Assembly: GCF_004332115.1 (NCBI RefSeq)
Contig: NZ_SJPA01000008.1
Span: 1 to 64,000, forward strand
Source: Chlorobium sp. N1
GTDB taxonomy: Bacteria > Bacteroidota > Chlorobiia > Chlorobiales > Chlorobiaceae
Reading direction: 5' to 3'
Length of the DNA stretch: 64,000 nucleotides
Shown: positions 8,402 through 17,800 of the stretch, in pieces
Layout: each line of letters begins with the position of its first letter
Position numbering within the stretch: position 1 is the stretch's first letter
Notes under the pieces: generated by a model
What the model was told of the DNA's origin: nothing
The model's database searches: none
What the model saw: only the letters and a program-made list of their open reading frames with translations
Program-made: the position numbers and the translations under genes

Positions 8402-8902
8402 CTATCTCCAGCGGGGACGGTCGTCGTCCCTCCGGCGGTCCCGGTCGGACCGGTTCCTCTCGTCCGGCCTGTCGCGGCGTTCCCAGCTCTGCGCCCGGCG
8501 GTACTCCTGGTCGCGGTGGTGGCGGATGTCCTCGTGGCGGTATCGGGTGATGCGTCCGGGGACCCTGCCCTGGCGGACGATGACCCATGGGCCGCCGTAG
8601 TTGGATGAACGGTACCACTCGCCGTCGTCATGGATGTAGTAGCGGTCCCGGTAGTAGATGATGTCGTAGGGGGCGCCGACCGAGACGTAGAAGCCGAGGG
8701 AGGGCGTGTAGAGGAAGCGCGGGCGGGAGTCGACGACGAAACGCCGCGGGCCGTGACGCTCGACCACGACGGGCGCCGGGGAACTGACGATGACGGGGGC
8801 GCCGAGGTTGATGTTGACGTTCACTTTTGCCTGTGCGTCCTGGTAGAGGGCCGCCGTCGAGAGAACGGCTGCCGCCGCGGCGATTTTCAGTCCTGTGTTC
8901 AT
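8402..8902 (-). CDS. Secreted hypothetical protein with Arg/Asp-rich tail
   Basis: The 166-residue protein starts MNTGLKIAAAAAVLSTAALY, a clear signal peptide ending around AQA-KV. A core with aromatic motifs follows (RYYIHDDGEWYRSSNYGGPW, then VIVRQGRVPGRI), resembling small periplasmic proteins with a W-x-SS-x-GPW motif. The last ~45 residues are almost only Arg, Asp, Glu and His, a highly charged tail. The start at 8902 has AGGAAAGG just upstream; three earlier Met codons are in frame but less well placed. The function is unknown. A location in the periplasm or bound to the envelope is inferred from the signal peptide. Confidence 0.7.
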   Translation of the reverse strand: MNTGLKIAAAAAVLSTAALYQDAQAKVNVNINLGAPVIVSSPAPVVVERHGPRRFVVDSRPRFLYTPSLGFYVSVGAPYDIIYYRDRYYIHDDGEWYRSSNYGGPWVIVRQGRVPGRITRYRHEDIRHHRDQEYRRAQSWERRDRPDERNRSDRDRRRDDDRPRWR

Positions 8903-9003
8903 AGGGCCTTTCCTTTTCTTCATGGGTTTCTTCATCCTGTCGTCATGGCTGCCGCCCGGAGAAGGCATGGAGGGCTGATGCTTCGGGGGAACGCGGTTCC
9001 GCT

Positions 9004-10077
9004 TCAGCGTGCGCTCTCTCCTCCGGCGCTCCTGTATATGACGCGGATTTTTTCCAGAGCTTGCACCATGTCGGAGGGAAGCGGTGCTGAAAAGGAAAGG
9101 GGGGCGCCCGTCGTGGGCTGGAGGAAGGAAAGGGTTTCGGCGTGGAGGGCCTGGCGGGGGAGCAGTTCGAGCAGGTTGCGCACGAAGCTTTCGCTCCGGG
9201 GGATGTCGAGCGTGCGTACGCCGGCACCGCCGTATGTGGCGTCGCCGAGGATCTGGTGGCCGAGGTGCTGCATGTGGGCGCGGATCTGGTGGGTGCGGCC
9301 GGTGTGCAGGGTGAGCGATACCCGGCTGAACCAGTGCAGGTCCTCGGTGACCCGGTAGTCGGTGATGGCGGTTTTGCCCTCTTCTCCCTCGTAGGGGAAG
9401 TTCGCCATGACCTTGCGGTCGCGGCGCGAGCGGCCGATGTTGGTTCGGACGGTGCCTTCCGGAGGGTCGGGCACGCCCCAGACGATGGCGGTGTAGAGCT
9501 TGGATACCTTCCGTTCGGCGAACTGCCGTGCCAGGCGGTGCAGCGAGAGCTGGTTCTTGGCGATGATGATGAGTCCCGAGGTGTCCTTGTCGAGGCGGTG
9601 GACGATGCCGGGGCGCAGCTCTTCCCGCTCGAGTCCCTCGGCGTCGCTGCCGAGGTGGTGAAGGATGGCGTTGGCGAGCGTGCCGGTCCAGTTGCCGAAG
9701 GCGGGGTGGACCACCATGCCGGGCTCCTTGTCGATCACCATGAGATCCTCATCCTCGTAGACGATCCGGATCGGGATGTCCTCCGGAGCGAGCTCCGGCG
9801 CCGGGGGACGGAGGAAGGTCATTTCTATCGAGTCGAGGGACTTGACCCGGTAGTTGGATTTCACTGTTTTGCCGTTGACGAGTACGCGGCCCTCCTCGAT
9901 CGCCTCCTGCACCTTGTTGCGCGTGGCGTTCTCGACCTGGCGCGTGAGGTACTGGTCGATGCGCATGGGGCACTGCACCTTGCTGACCTGCAGGGTGATC
10001 CTCTTCGGCTCGAGGGCCGCATCCTCCCCGTCTGGGGATTGGTTTTTTACCGGGTGATTTTGCATTTTGGTGGACAT
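9004..10077 (-). CDS. rluD: Ribosomal large-subunit pseudouridine synthase, RluD family
   Basis: The protein (357 aa) has an N-terminal S4 RNA-binding domain (MRIDQYLTRQVENATRNKVQ, RVLVNGK) and a pseudouridine synthase domain with the catalytic Asp in GIVHRLDKDTSGL and the late motif LHTGRTHQIRAHM. RluD makes pseudouridines in helix 69 of 23S rRNA; paralogue RluC-type substrates cannot be excluded. The start at 10077 (MSTKMQ) or 10065 fits; no good ribosome-binding site is seen. The open frame continuing to 11457 is antisense to lpd and not real. Only 39 bp separate it from the divergent lpd. Confidence 0.88.
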   Translation of the reverse strand: MSTKMQNHPVKNQSPDGEDAALEPKRITLQVSKVQCPMRIDQYLTRQVENATRNKVQEAIEEGRVLVNGKTVKSNYRVKSLDSIEMTFLRPPAPELAPEDIPIRIVYEDEDLMVIDKEPGMVVHPAFGNWTGTLANAILHHLGSDAEGLEREELRPGIVHRLDKDTSGLIIIAKNQLSLHRLARQFAERKVSKLYTAIVWGVPDPPEGTVRTNIGRSRRDRKVMANFPYEGEEGKTAITDYRVTEDLHWFSRVSLTLHTGRTHQIRAHMQHLGHQILGDATYGGAGVRTLDIPRSESFVRNLLELLPRQALHAETLSFLQPTTGAPLSFSAPLPSDMVQALEKIRVIYRSAGGESAR

Positions 10078-10116
10078 AATACTAAAACCCCGACAATACT
10101 CCATCGTCTTCCCGCC

Positions 10117-11511
10117 ATGAACACTACCACTGCAGAGACTTTCGATCTTGCCGTCATCGGTTCCGGGCCGGGCGGTTACGAGGCGGCGCTCCTCGGTGCC
10201 AAAGCGGGCATGAAGGTCGCCCTCGTCGAAAAGGGCGCGCTCGGCGGCGTCTGCGTCAACTGGGGATGCATCCCGACGAAAGCCCTGCTGCGCAGCGCAG
10301 AGGCCTACGACCTGGCCAGGAAAGGTCCCTCGTTCGGCGTCCTCTCTGAGCCCTCCTTCGATCTTGCCGCTGCCGTCAGGCGTAGTCGCACCGTGGTGTT
10401 GAAGATGTCGAAGGGGATCGAATACCTCCTCCGGAAGGCCGGCGTCGAGGTGGTGCAGGGCGAGGGGCGTTTCAAGGGGCCCGACGAGCTCGAAATCCGC
10501 CGTGAGGGGGGGGACGCGAGGGTGCTCCGGCCCCGCAGCGTCATCATCGCCACCGGCGGGAAAATGCGCACCATTGCCGGTCTCGAGCCGGACGGACGCC
10601 TGCTCATCACGAGCCGCGAGGCGCTTGCCCTGAAGGAACTGCCGGAGTCCCTCATCGTGCTCGGCGGCGGAGCGATCGGCGTCGAGCTCGCATGGTTCTA
10701 TGCCACGCTGGGGACGAAGGTCACCATCGTCGAGATGATGGAGCGGCTCATGCCGCTGGAGGACGAGGAGATCTCGGAAGCACTCAAGCGCTCCTTCCAG
10801 AAGGCCGGCATCAGGGTCGCCACCGGCTCGAAACTCGAGGATGTCAGGCGGGAGGGGGAGAAGGTGACGGCCCGGCTCCTGGTGCCGGGCGAGGTGCCCG
10901 AAACGCTCGAGGCGGACCATCTGCTGCTGGCCGTCGGCGTCGGAGGCAATACCGACGGGCTGGGGCTCGAGGCGGCCGGCGTCAGGGTCGAGCGCGGGTT
11001 CGTGGTGACGGACGGCCGGTGCCGTACCAATGTGGAGCACATCTACGCCGTCGGCGACGTGCGTGGCGGCATGCTGCTCGCCCACAAGGCCTCGGCCGAG
11101 GCGGCCGTGGCGGTCGAGGCCATCCGCGGCGGCTCCCCCGGCCCGGTCGAGGACGCCATGATCCCCCGCTGCGTCTACGCCGAGCCCTCCATCGCGAGCA
11201 TCGGCCTGAGCGAGCGCCAGGCCCTGGAGGCCGGCAGGTTGGTTTCGGTCGGCCGCGCCATGTTCGCCGCCTCCGGCAAGGCCAACGCCTACGGCGCCCT
11301 CGAAGGCCTTGTCAAGCTGGTCTTCGAGGCCGATGGCGGGCCGCTGCTCGGCGCGCACCTCATCGGCCACGGCTCGGTCGAGCTCATCGGCGAGCTTTCG
11401 CTGGCAACATCCCTCGGCGTGACGGCGCGGCAGCTTTCTGCGGTCATCCATGCCCATCCGACCCTCTCCGAGTCGATACGCGAGGCGGCGCAGGCGGCGA
11501 TGGGGGAGTAG
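10117..11511 (+). CDS. lpdA: Dihydrolipoamide dehydrogenase
   Basis: This 464-residue flavoprotein disulfide reductase has an FAD-binding GSGPGG (15-20), the redox pair C46/C51 in GVCVNWGC, an NAD-binding VLGGGAIGVELAW, a second FAD motif IYAVGDV and the C-terminal HAHPTLSE with the active-site His and Glu. It oxidises the lipoyl groups of 2-oxoacid dehydrogenase or glycine cleavage complexes. No E1/E2 genes are nearby, so the partner is not shown by context. It is divergent from rluD with a very short shared promoter region. No obvious Shine-Dalgarno precedes the ATG. Confidence 0.9.
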   Translation: MNTTTAETFDLAVIGSGPGGYEAALLGAKAGMKVALVEKGALGGVCVNWGCIPTKALLRSAEAYDLARKGPSFGVLSEPSFDLAAAVRRSRTVVLKMSKGIEYLLRKAGVEVVQGEGRFKGPDELEIRREGGDARVLRPRSVIIATGGKMRTIAGLEPDGRLLITSREALALKELPESLIVLGGGAIGVELAWFYATLGTKVTIVEMMERLMPLEDEEISEALKRSFQKAGIRVATGSKLEDVRREGEKVTARLLVPGEVPETLEADHLLLAVGVGGNTDGLGLEAAGVRVERGFVVTDGRCRTNVEHIYAVGDVRGGMLLAHKASAEAAVAVEAIRGGSPGPVEDAMIPRCVYAEPSIASIGLSERQALEAGRLVSVGRAMFAASGKANAYGALEGLVKLVFEADGGPLLGAHLIGHGSVELIGELSLATSLGVTARQLSAVIHAHPTLSESIREAAQAAMGE

Positions 11512-11672
11512 GGCGGAAAGAGAGGCGGGCTGAAGAGCAAAAGGATTTTCGATTGTCGGGCTAAAAGCATAAATTCAAGGTTTATTATCGCAACTCTTTA
11601 ACCAACAGTAAGCCTTTTCCGGTGAATGAGTTCTCGAGTTCACGGGGCGGGGTCACAACCAAACGATCAATT

Positions 11673-12842
11673 ATGACTCAGACTGAAACAGCTGCCAAGA
11701 AAACCGCTGCCAGGAAACCGGTCGCCAGGAAAGCCGCCGCAAAGCCGGCCGCCACGAAATCCGCTGCCGCAAAAGCCGCCGCGGCTCCGGCCAAGAAGAA
11801 GTCCGGTCTCGCTTTTCCCTTCACCGCCATCGTCGGCCAGGAGGAGATGAAGCTCAGTCTGATCCTCAACATCATCGATCCCCGCATCGGCGGCGTCCTC
11901 GTCATGGGCCACCGGGGTACCGGCAAGAGCACCACGGTCCGTGCGCTTGCCGAGGTGCTTCCGCTCATCGACCGCGTCAAGGACGATATCTACAACCGTA
12001 CCCCCGAGCAGTATGCCGAGTACGAGGCTGCCGGCAAGAAGGGCGTCAAAATAGATCCGAAGACGCTGAAGACCGAGAAGATCGGCGTGCCGGTCGTCGA
12101 CCTTCCGCTCGGCGCCACCGAAGACCGCGTCTGCGGTACCATCGATATCGAACAGGCTCTCACCAGCGGCGTCAAGGCTTTCGAGCCCGGCCTGCTCGCC
12201 CAGTCCAACCGCGGTTTCCTCTACATCGATGAGGTCAACCTCCTCGACGACCACCTCGTCGATGTCCTGCTCGACGTTGCCGCCAGCGGCCGCAATGTCG
12301 TCGAGCGCGAGGGCATCAGCATCCGCCACCCCGCTCGCTTCGTGCTTGTCGGCTCCGGCAACCCCGAGGAAGGCGAGCTCCGCCCGCAGCTCCTCGACCG
12401 TTTCGGTCTCCACGCCCGCATCATCACCATCTTCGACGTCGCCAAGCGCGTCGACATCGTCAAGCGCCGCCGCGAGTTCGACGAGGATCCTGAGGCGTTC
12501 ATGGCGAAGTGGGACCGGGATCAGCAGAAGCTCCAGAAGAAGATCGTTACCGCCCAGAAGCTCCTTCCCCAGGTCAGCATGGATGACGATGTCCTTACCG
12601 ACATCGCACGCCTCTGCATGAACCTCGGCATCGACGGCCACCGCGGCGAGCTTACCATCACCCGTACGGCCCATGCCTTCGCCGCACTCCAGGGCGCCAA
12701 GAAGGTCACCATGGATCATGTGCGTGAAATCGCCGGCCTCTGCCTCCGCCACCGTCTCCGCAAGGATCCGCTCGAGACCCTCGACGCCGGAGAGAAGATC
12801 GAGCGCGAGCTCGCCAAAGTCCTTGGAGAAGCAGAAGCCTAA
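11673..12842 (+). CDS. bchI: Magnesium chelatase subunit I
   Basis: BchI is the AAA+ ATPase that, with BchD and BchH, inserts Mg2+ into protoporphyrin IX, the first committed step to bacteriochlorophyll. From ATG 11673 it has 389 residues: Walker A GHRGTGKST (79-87), Walker B GFLYIDEVNLL, sensor VGSGNPEEGELRPQLLDRFG. Residues 7-43 are an unusual tail made almost only of Ala, Lys, Pro and Arg, preceding the normal FPFTAIVGQEEM start of the domain. The downstream neighbour bchD starts 10 bp after the stop, so the two are certainly one operon. No clear ribosome-binding site is visible; an in-frame upstream ATG at 11622 is an alternative start. Confidence 0.95.
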   Translation: MTQTETAAKKTAARKPVARKAAAKPAATKSAAAKAAAAPAKKKSGLAFPFTAIVGQEEMKLSLILNIIDPRIGGVLVMGHRGTGKSTTVRALAEVLPLIDRVKDDIYNRTPEQYAEYEAAGKKGVKIDPKTLKTEKIGVPVVDLPLGATEDRVCGTIDIEQALTSGVKAFEPGLLAQSNRGFLYIDEVNLLDDHLVDVLLDVAASGRNVVEREGISIRHPARFVLVGSGNPEEGELRPQLLDRFGLHARIITIFDVAKRVDIVKRRREFDEDPEAFMAKWDRDQQKLQKKIVTAQKLLPQVSMDDDVLTDIARLCMNLGIDGHRGELTITRTAHAFAALQGAKKVTMDHVREIAGLCLRHRLRKDPLETLDAGEKIERELAKVLGEAEA

Positions 12843-12851
12843 GCCATATAA

Positions 12852-14717
12852 ATGATAGCTTTTACCGATATTGTAGGAATGGATCTGGCCAAGAAGGCGC
12901 TCATGCTCTTGGCCGTCGATCCCGCCCTAGGGGGAGTCGTCATCCCCTCAGCCGTTGGTTCCGGCAAGTCCACCCTTGCCCGTGCCTTCGCCGGCATCCT
13001 TCCTGAAGGAACCCCGTTCGTCGAGCTTCCGCTCAACGTCACCGAGGACCGCCTCATCGGCGGCGTCGATCTCGAGGCCACCCTCTCCAGCGGCCAGCGC
13101 GTCGTCCAGCACGGCGTGCTTACCAAGGCCAACGGCGGCGTGCTCTACGTCGACTCGCTCAGCCTGCTCGACAGCTCGGCGGTTTCGCACATCATGGACG
13201 CCATGTCGCGCGGCAAGGTACTCGTCGAGCGCGAAGGCCTCAGCGAGGTCCATCCGGCCGATTTCATGCTGGTCGGCACCTACGACCCCTCGGACGGAGA
13301 CGTCCGCATGGGTCTCGTCGACCGGATCGGCATGATCGTTCCCTTCACGGCCCAGAACGATTTCCGGGCCCGTAAGAAGATCGTCGACATCGTCACCGGA
13401 AAGCGCGACGCCGAAGATACCCGGGACGAGCTCCGCATGCTCACCGGCTTCATCGAGGCGGCACGCACGCAGCTGCCGCAGGTCTCCATGACCACCGAGC
13501 AGATGCAGGCGATCATCCAGACCGCCCTCAGCCTCGGCGTCGAGGGCAACCGCGCCGACATCTTCGCCGTTCGCGCGGCGATGGCCAGCGCGGCGCTCGA
13601 ACAGCGCAGCGACGTGGACGAGGAGGACATGAAGCTTGCCATCAAGCTCGTGCTCATCCCCCGCGCCACCCGCATGCCGGAGCGCGAGGAGCCGGCCGAG
13701 GAGATGGGTCCGGAGGAGGAGCCTCCGCCGCAGGAAGAGGATGTTCCGGAGGACGAGGAGCAGCAGCCCGACAGCTCCAGCGACGCGGAGAACGAAGAGG
13801 AGCCTGAAGAGACCCCCGACATGATCGAGGAGCTCATGATGGAGGCCATCGAGACCGAGCTGCCGGACAACATCATGAACATCTCGCTCGCTTCGAAAAA
13901 GAAGAGCACCTCCGGCAGCCGCGGAGAGGCCCTCAACAGCAAGCGCGGACGGTTCGTGCGTTCCCAGCCCGGAGAGATCCGCGACGGCAAGGTGGCGCTC
14001 ATCCCGACGCTCATCTCCGCCGCGCCCTGGCAGGAGGCCCGCCGCCAGGAGCGCCTTCGCAAGGTGCCCGGCAGCGTGCCGAAGGGGCTCATCATCAGCA
14101 AGGACGACGTGAAGGTCAAGCGGTTCCGCGACAAGAGCGGCACGCTCTTCATCTTCATGGTCGACGCTTCGGGCTCGATGGCGCTCAACCGCATGCGCCA
14201 GGCCAAGGGCGCGGTGGCCAGCCTGCTCCAGAACGCTTACGTGCACCGAGACCAGGTGGCCCTCATCTCGTTCCGCGGCAAGCAGGCCCAGGTGCTGCTT
14301 CCCCCTTCGCAGAGCGTGGACCGCGCAAAGCGCGAACTCGACGTGCTGCCGACCGGCGGCGGAACCCCGCTTGCATCGGCGCTGTTCATGGGTCTTGAGA
14401 CCGCCAAGCAGGCGCGCTCGAAGGGCATCTCGCAGATCATGTTCGTGCTCATCACCGACGGCAGGGGCAACATCGGCCTGCAGGCCGCGTTCAACCCCGA
14501 CGCCCTGAAACCCTCCAAGGAGGATCTCGAGAAAGAGGTCGAGGCGCTCTCTGCATCCGTCAGCGCCGACGGCATCGCTTCCGTCGTCATCGACACCCAG
14601 ATGAACTACCTCTCCCGCGGCGAGGCTCCCAAGCTCGCCCAGAAGCTTGGAGGCCGCTATCTCTACCTTCCCAACGCGAAGGCCGAGCAGATCGTCGACG
14701 CCGCACTCAGTTTCTGA
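12852..14717 (+). CDS. bchD: Magnesium chelatase subunit D
   Basis: BchD (621 aa) joins an AAA+ domain to an integrin-I (VWA) domain and scaffolds BchI for the chelatase. The AAA+ part keeps a GSGKST (36-41) but has LYVDSLSLLD where BchI has a DE Walker B, so ATP hydrolysis is probably weak. A strongly acidic, proline-rich linker covers ~275-330. The VWA domain has the MIDAS motif DASGSMA (~438) and TGGGTPL. Its length fits the family. The ATG lies 10 bp after bchI; no Shine-Dalgarno is seen, so translation may be coupled to bchI. Confidence 0.95.
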   Translation: MIAFTDIVGMDLAKKALMLLAVDPALGGVVIPSAVGSGKSTLARAFAGILPEGTPFVELPLNVTEDRLIGGVDLEATLSSGQRVVQHGVLTKANGGVLYVDSLSLLDSSAVSHIMDAMSRGKVLVEREGLSEVHPADFMLVGTYDPSDGDVRMGLVDRIGMIVPFTAQNDFRARKKIVDIVTGKRDAEDTRDELRMLTGFIEAARTQLPQVSMTTEQMQAIIQTALSLGVEGNRADIFAVRAAMASAALEQRSDVDEEDMKLAIKLVLIPRATRMPEREEPAEEMGPEEEPPPQEEDVPEDEEQQPDSSSDAENEEEPEETPDMIEELMMEAIETELPDNIMNISLASKKKSTSGSRGEALNSKRGRFVRSQPGEIRDGKVALIPTLISAAPWQEARRQERLRKVPGSVPKGLIISKDDVKVKRFRDKSGTLFIFMVDASGSMALNRMRQAKGAVASLLQNAYVHRDQVALISFRGKQAQVLLPPSQSVDRAKRELDVLPTGGGTPLASALFMGLETAKQARSKGISQIMFVLITDGRGNIGLQAAFNPDALKPSKEDLEKEVEALSASVSADGIASVVIDTQMNYLSRGEAPKLAQKLGGRYLYLPNAKAEQIVDAALSF

Positions 14718-14740
14718 TTCCCGCCCTGTTTTCCCCCATT

Positions 14741-14764
14741 CCGTCCCGGCATGTTCCGGGGCGG
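14741..14764 (+). terminator. Possible terminator or processing hairpin after bchD
   Basis: A 9-bp stem (CCGTCCCGG with CCGGGGCGG, one G-T pair) has a 6-nt loop and is followed by GATATTTCTT rather than a clean T-run. It separates bchD from bchS and may attenuate rather than end transcription. Confidence 0.4.
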
Positions 14765-14772
14765 GATATTTC

Positions 14773-14800
14773 TTGATTATCCCCTTCTTTTCTACATTAT
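14773..14800 (+). promoter_or_regulatory. Candidate promoter of bchS
   Basis: TTGATT (14773-14778) and CATTAT (14795-14800) are 16 bp apart in an AT-rich patch upstream of bchS. The fit is imperfect, so this is a suggestion only. Confidence 0.3.
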
Positions 14801-14857
14801 AAGATGCGGCCCGCCTCGGCGGTCGACCTCCATTATCTGTAAAAAGCTAGGGATATC

Positions 14858-17800
14858 ATGGCACAACTCCGTAAAATCGTGGCCGTTGTCGGCCTTGAGC
14901 AGTACAACGCGGGCCTCTGGAAGAAAATCAAGCATCTTCTCGAGGGCGAGGTGGAGCTGACCCAGCTCAGCGACGTCGATCTTGAAAAGCAGACCCCGGA
15001 GGCCGCAACGGCCATACGCGAGGCGGACTGCGCGTTCATGAGCATGATCCAGTTCAAGGAGCAGGTCGACTGGTTCCGCCAAGAGCTTGAGGCCGGCACT
15101 CCCGGCAAGACCGTCTTCGTCTTCGAGTCGATGCCCGAGGCCATGTCGCTGACGAAGGTCGGCAGCTACGAGGTGGGGGAGGGCAAGGCCGGCATGCCGG
15201 ACGTCGTCAAGAAGGTGGCCAAGATGCTCGTAAAGGGACGCGACGAGGACGCCCTCTACGGCTACATGAAGCTGATGAAGCTGATGCGCACCATCCTGCC
15301 GCTCGTGCCGAGCAAGGCGAAGGACTTCAAGAACTGGCTCCTGGTCTATTCATACTGGATGCAGCCGACCCCCGAGAACATCGCCAACATGTTCCGGCTC
15401 ATCCTCAAGGAGTATTTCGACGCGCCGGTGACGGTCGGCGCCATCGTCGACGTTCCGAACATGGGCCTCTACCATCCCGATGCCCCGGCCTTCTTCAAGG
15501 ACGTGAAGAGCTACAAGAGCTGGATGAAGAAGCGCGGCGTCAATCTCGACCGTGGCCAGTCGGTAGGGCTGCTCTTCTTCCGCAAGCATCTTCTCCAGGA
15601 GAAGACCTACATCGACAACACCATCCGCGTGCTCGAAAAGCGCGGGCTGCATCTCTATCCCGCATTCGTGATGGGCGTCGAGGGGCACGTGCTCGTGCGC
15701 GACTGGCTCCTGAAGGAGAAGATCGACCTGCTCATCAACATGATGGGATTCGGGCTCGTCGGCGGACCGGCCGGCTCCACCAAGCCGGGAACGGCGGCCG
15801 ATGCGCGCCACGAGATCATGTCGAAACTCGATACCCCCTATATCGTGGCCCAGCCGCTCCTGACCCAGGACTTCGAGTCCTGGAAGGACTACGGCGTCTC
15901 TCCCATGCAGACCACCTTCACCTACTCCATTCCGGAGATGGACGGCGCCATCTGCCCGGTCGTCCTCGGCGCCCTCCGGGACGGCAAGGTCGAGACCGTA
16001 CCGGACCGGCTCGAAAGGCTCGCGACGCTGGCCACCCAGTGGCTGCGGCTGCGCGCCACGGCCAATAGGGACAAGAAGCTCGCCTTCATCGTCTACGACT
16101 ATCCTCCCGGCCTCGGCAAGAAGGCGAGCGCCGCACTGCTCGACGTTCCAAAAAGCCTGCTCGGCATCCTCCAGCGCCTGAAGAAGGAGGGGTACGATGT
16201 CGGACAGCTGCCCGCAACCCCGGAAGAGCTGTTCCGGGCGATCGACCACGCCACCGACTACCAGCTGATGACGTCGGATGCCTCCGCCCTCACCATCGGC
16301 CGCGAGCAGTTCAGCACGCTTACCACCTCGCGCGAGCGCGAGCGCATCGAGGAGCGCTGGCAGGGCTTCCCGGGAGAGATCGTGCCGATGGGCACCGAGA
16401 GCCTCTTCATGGGCGGCATCCGATTCGGCAACATCTTCATCGGCGTACAGCCCCGCATCGGCGTGCAGGGCGATCCCATGCGCCTCCTCTTCGACAAGGA
16501 CAATACCCCGCACCACCAGTACATCGCCTTCTACCGCTGGATCAGCCGCGAGTTCCAGGCCCACGCCATGGTGCATGTCGGCATGCACGGTTCGGTGGAG
16601 TGGATGCCGGGGCTCCAGACCGGCCTGACCGGAGAGTGCTGGCCCGATGCCCTCTGCGGAGAGGTGCCCCATGTCTACATTTACCCGCTCAACAACCCGA
16701 GCGAATCGAGCATCGCCAAGCGCCGGGGCCTGGCCACCATGGTCTCCCACGTCGTGCCGCCGCTTTCGCGCGCCGGCCTCTACAAGGAGCTGCCGGCCCT
16801 CAAGGACCTGCTCAGCGACTACCGTGAGCGCAACCCTGCCGGCAAGCTCGAAGGCGAGGACCGGGCCGGCATCGAGGAGGCCATCATCCAGAAGGCCGAG
16901 CTGCTCAACCTCACCGACGACTGTCCGCGCCGCGACGGCGAGGCGTTCCCCGACTTCGTCAGCCGCCTCTACATCTATATCAGCGAACTCGAGAACCGGC
17001 TGATTTCGAGCTCCCTGCATGTCTTCGGCGAGGCAAGCCCGCTCGAATCGCAGGTCACCACTGTCACCGAAACCCTCAAGAACCGCAACGAGAACGGCCG
17101 TTCGCTTCCCTCGATCATGCTCGGGCGCAGCGGCTCGAAGAACGGCTTCTCGACCTACGAGGAGGTCGCCGTCCGCTCCCGCAAGGGCGAGGATTCCGCC
17201 ATCCGCGTTCGCGAGGAGGTCGAGGAGCGGTGCCGTGAGCTGGTCCGGAAGGTCGTCTTCGACGGAGGGCGCGCCGCCACCGTCTTCAGCGAGCTTACCG
17301 GCGGCTCGAAGCTCGAGGGGGAGGAGCTCCCCTTCGTGCAGAAGCTCGCCGAGGAGGGCGTCCTGCTCCTTGGCGCCCTGCGCGACAACACCGGCGAAAT
17401 GGAGTCCCTCGTGAAGGTTCTCGGCGGCCGCTACATCGAGTCCGGGCCCGGCGGGGACCTCGTGCGCGACGGCATCAACGTCCTGCCGTCCGGACGCAAC
17501 ATCCACGCCATCGATCCCTGGCGCATCCCCTCGGAGCTCGCCTTCAAGCGCGGCACCCTGATTGCCGACAGCATCGTCCAGAAGCATCTCGAGGAGAACG
17601 ACGGCCAGTATCCCGAAACCATCGCCCAGGTGCTCTGGGGCCTCGACACGATCAAGACCAAGGGCGAGGCCGTTGCGGTCTGCATCCGGCTCATGGGCGG
17701 CGAGCCCTCCTACGACGGCACCGGCAAGATCAGCCACTACAGCCTCGTGCCGCTCGAGAAACTGGGCCGGCCCCGCATCGACGTGCTGATGCAGCTCAGC

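Noticed and set aside
10078-11457. N-terminal extension of the RluD frame
   Set aside because: The open frame continues upstream of rluD, but this part is antisense to lpdA and has no recognisable domain.
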